From NCBI GenBank assembly GCA_005791165.1, contig SXXW01000005.1, positions 1 through 64,000 of the forward strand: DNA of 64,000 bases, given 5' to 3'. The stretch is from Cytophagaceae bacterium (GTDB lineage Bacteria; Bacteroidota; Bacteroidia; Cytophagales; Spirosomataceae). The translations under genes were made by a program, and so were the position numbers. The notes below the pieces were generated by a model. It was not told where the DNA came from. It saw nothing but the letters and a program-made list of their open reading frames with translations, and searched no databases. Each line of letters opens with the position of its first letter. Within the stretch, counting starts at the first letter, position 1. This document shows, piece after piece, positions 63,968-64,000 of this stretch.

Positions 63968-64000
63968 TTAAAGCAAGTAATCCCGCAATTCCGTCAAATG
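63968..64000 (-). CDS. possible C-terminal end of a gene beyond the window
   Basis: On the minus strand the last 33 bases read H-L-T-E-L-R-D-Y-L-L and then TAA. Because convergent genes in this window repeatedly end against each other, this is a plausible gene tail just behind the previous stop. It is too short to name. Confidence 0.35.
   Translation of the reverse strand, partial: HLTELRDYLL

Overview
The window looks like an ordinary, compact piece of core chromosome from a Bacteroidota bacterium, most likely of the order Cytophagales. The signs are A+T-rich sequence, many start sites with the Bacteroidota -33/-7 promoter (TTTG-N19-TAnnTTTG), almost no Shine-Dalgarno sequences, a secreted protein with a type IX secretion sorting domain, and family markers typical of the phylum (DUF4295 next to ftsY, DUF2480, DUF4301, DUF6702, DUF4175, a fused E1alpha/E1beta dehydrogenase, a very short AtpC). 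The genus cannot be fixed from sequence reading alone. I see no rRNA, CRISPR array, insertion sequence, prophage or integron.

Layout. 1-2.1 kb: the tail of a penicillin-binding protein, then uvrC. 2.1-6.1 kb, minus strand: a four-gene unit running from the fused 2-oxoacid dehydrogenase E1 into nuoI, nuoJ and nuoK. 6.2-10.4 kb: a DUF1573 protein, then a minus-strand pair of exported proteins (DUF1080/PA14 and a sugar-dehydrogenase-like propeller with cytochrome c). 10.5-16.2 kb: a LytS/LytT pair, a polysaccharide flippase, a coiled-coil protein overlapping zapA, and rny. 16.3-20.6 kb: GNAT, a RluA-type pseudouridine synthase, an Rrf2 regulator, rpsG, rpsL, uxuA. 20.8-26.8 kb: DUF4301, recQ, lon. 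26.9-32.8 kb, minus strand: nuoD, a prenyl synthase, rhomboid protease, dxr, rseP, DUF6702. 33-36.1 kb: rpmG, a DUF4295 gene, ftsY and glnS. 36.4-42 kb: a type IX secreted protein, a BNR-propeller protein, der, era. 42.1-49.4 kb: initiator tRNA-fMet, an orphan LytTR protein, an OmpA-like lipoprotein, MarR, a lipoprotein, atpC, atpD, a membrane TPR protein, rpsJ. 49.5-51.9 kb: a three-gene surface-polysaccharide unit. 52-55.5 kb: rpmH, rnpA, S41 protease, tsaB, DUF2480. 55.5-64 kb: DUF4175, fructosamine-kinase-like protein, ispH, two uncharacterised proteins, xth, a 2Fe-2S ferredoxin and a PD-(D/E)XK-like protein.

How the genes fit together. Most are housekeeping: translation (rpsG, rpsL, rpsJ, rpmG, rpmH, rnpA, glnS, tsaB, tRNA-fMet, era, der, ftsY), energy (E1, nuoDIJK, atpDC), isoprenoid synthesis (dxr, ispH, prenyl synthase), DNA repair (uvrC, recQ, xth), proteolysis (lon, rseP, rhomboid, S41) and the cell envelope. 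Gene spacing is tight: no gene-free stretch exceeds 300 bases, and six convergent pairs have touching or overlapping 3' ends. Classic operons are broken up: rpsL-rpsG ends at a terminator instead of running into fusA, rpsJ stands alone, nuoD is about 29 kb from nuoIJK, and atpDC is apart from the other atp genes.

I found no clearly new multi-gene system. The best leads are the E1-nuoIJK operon with a repeat tail on NuoI, the coiled-coil/ZapA pair, the DUF1080/cytochrome pair, candidate MarR operators, and a TTG-started membrane-TPR protein.
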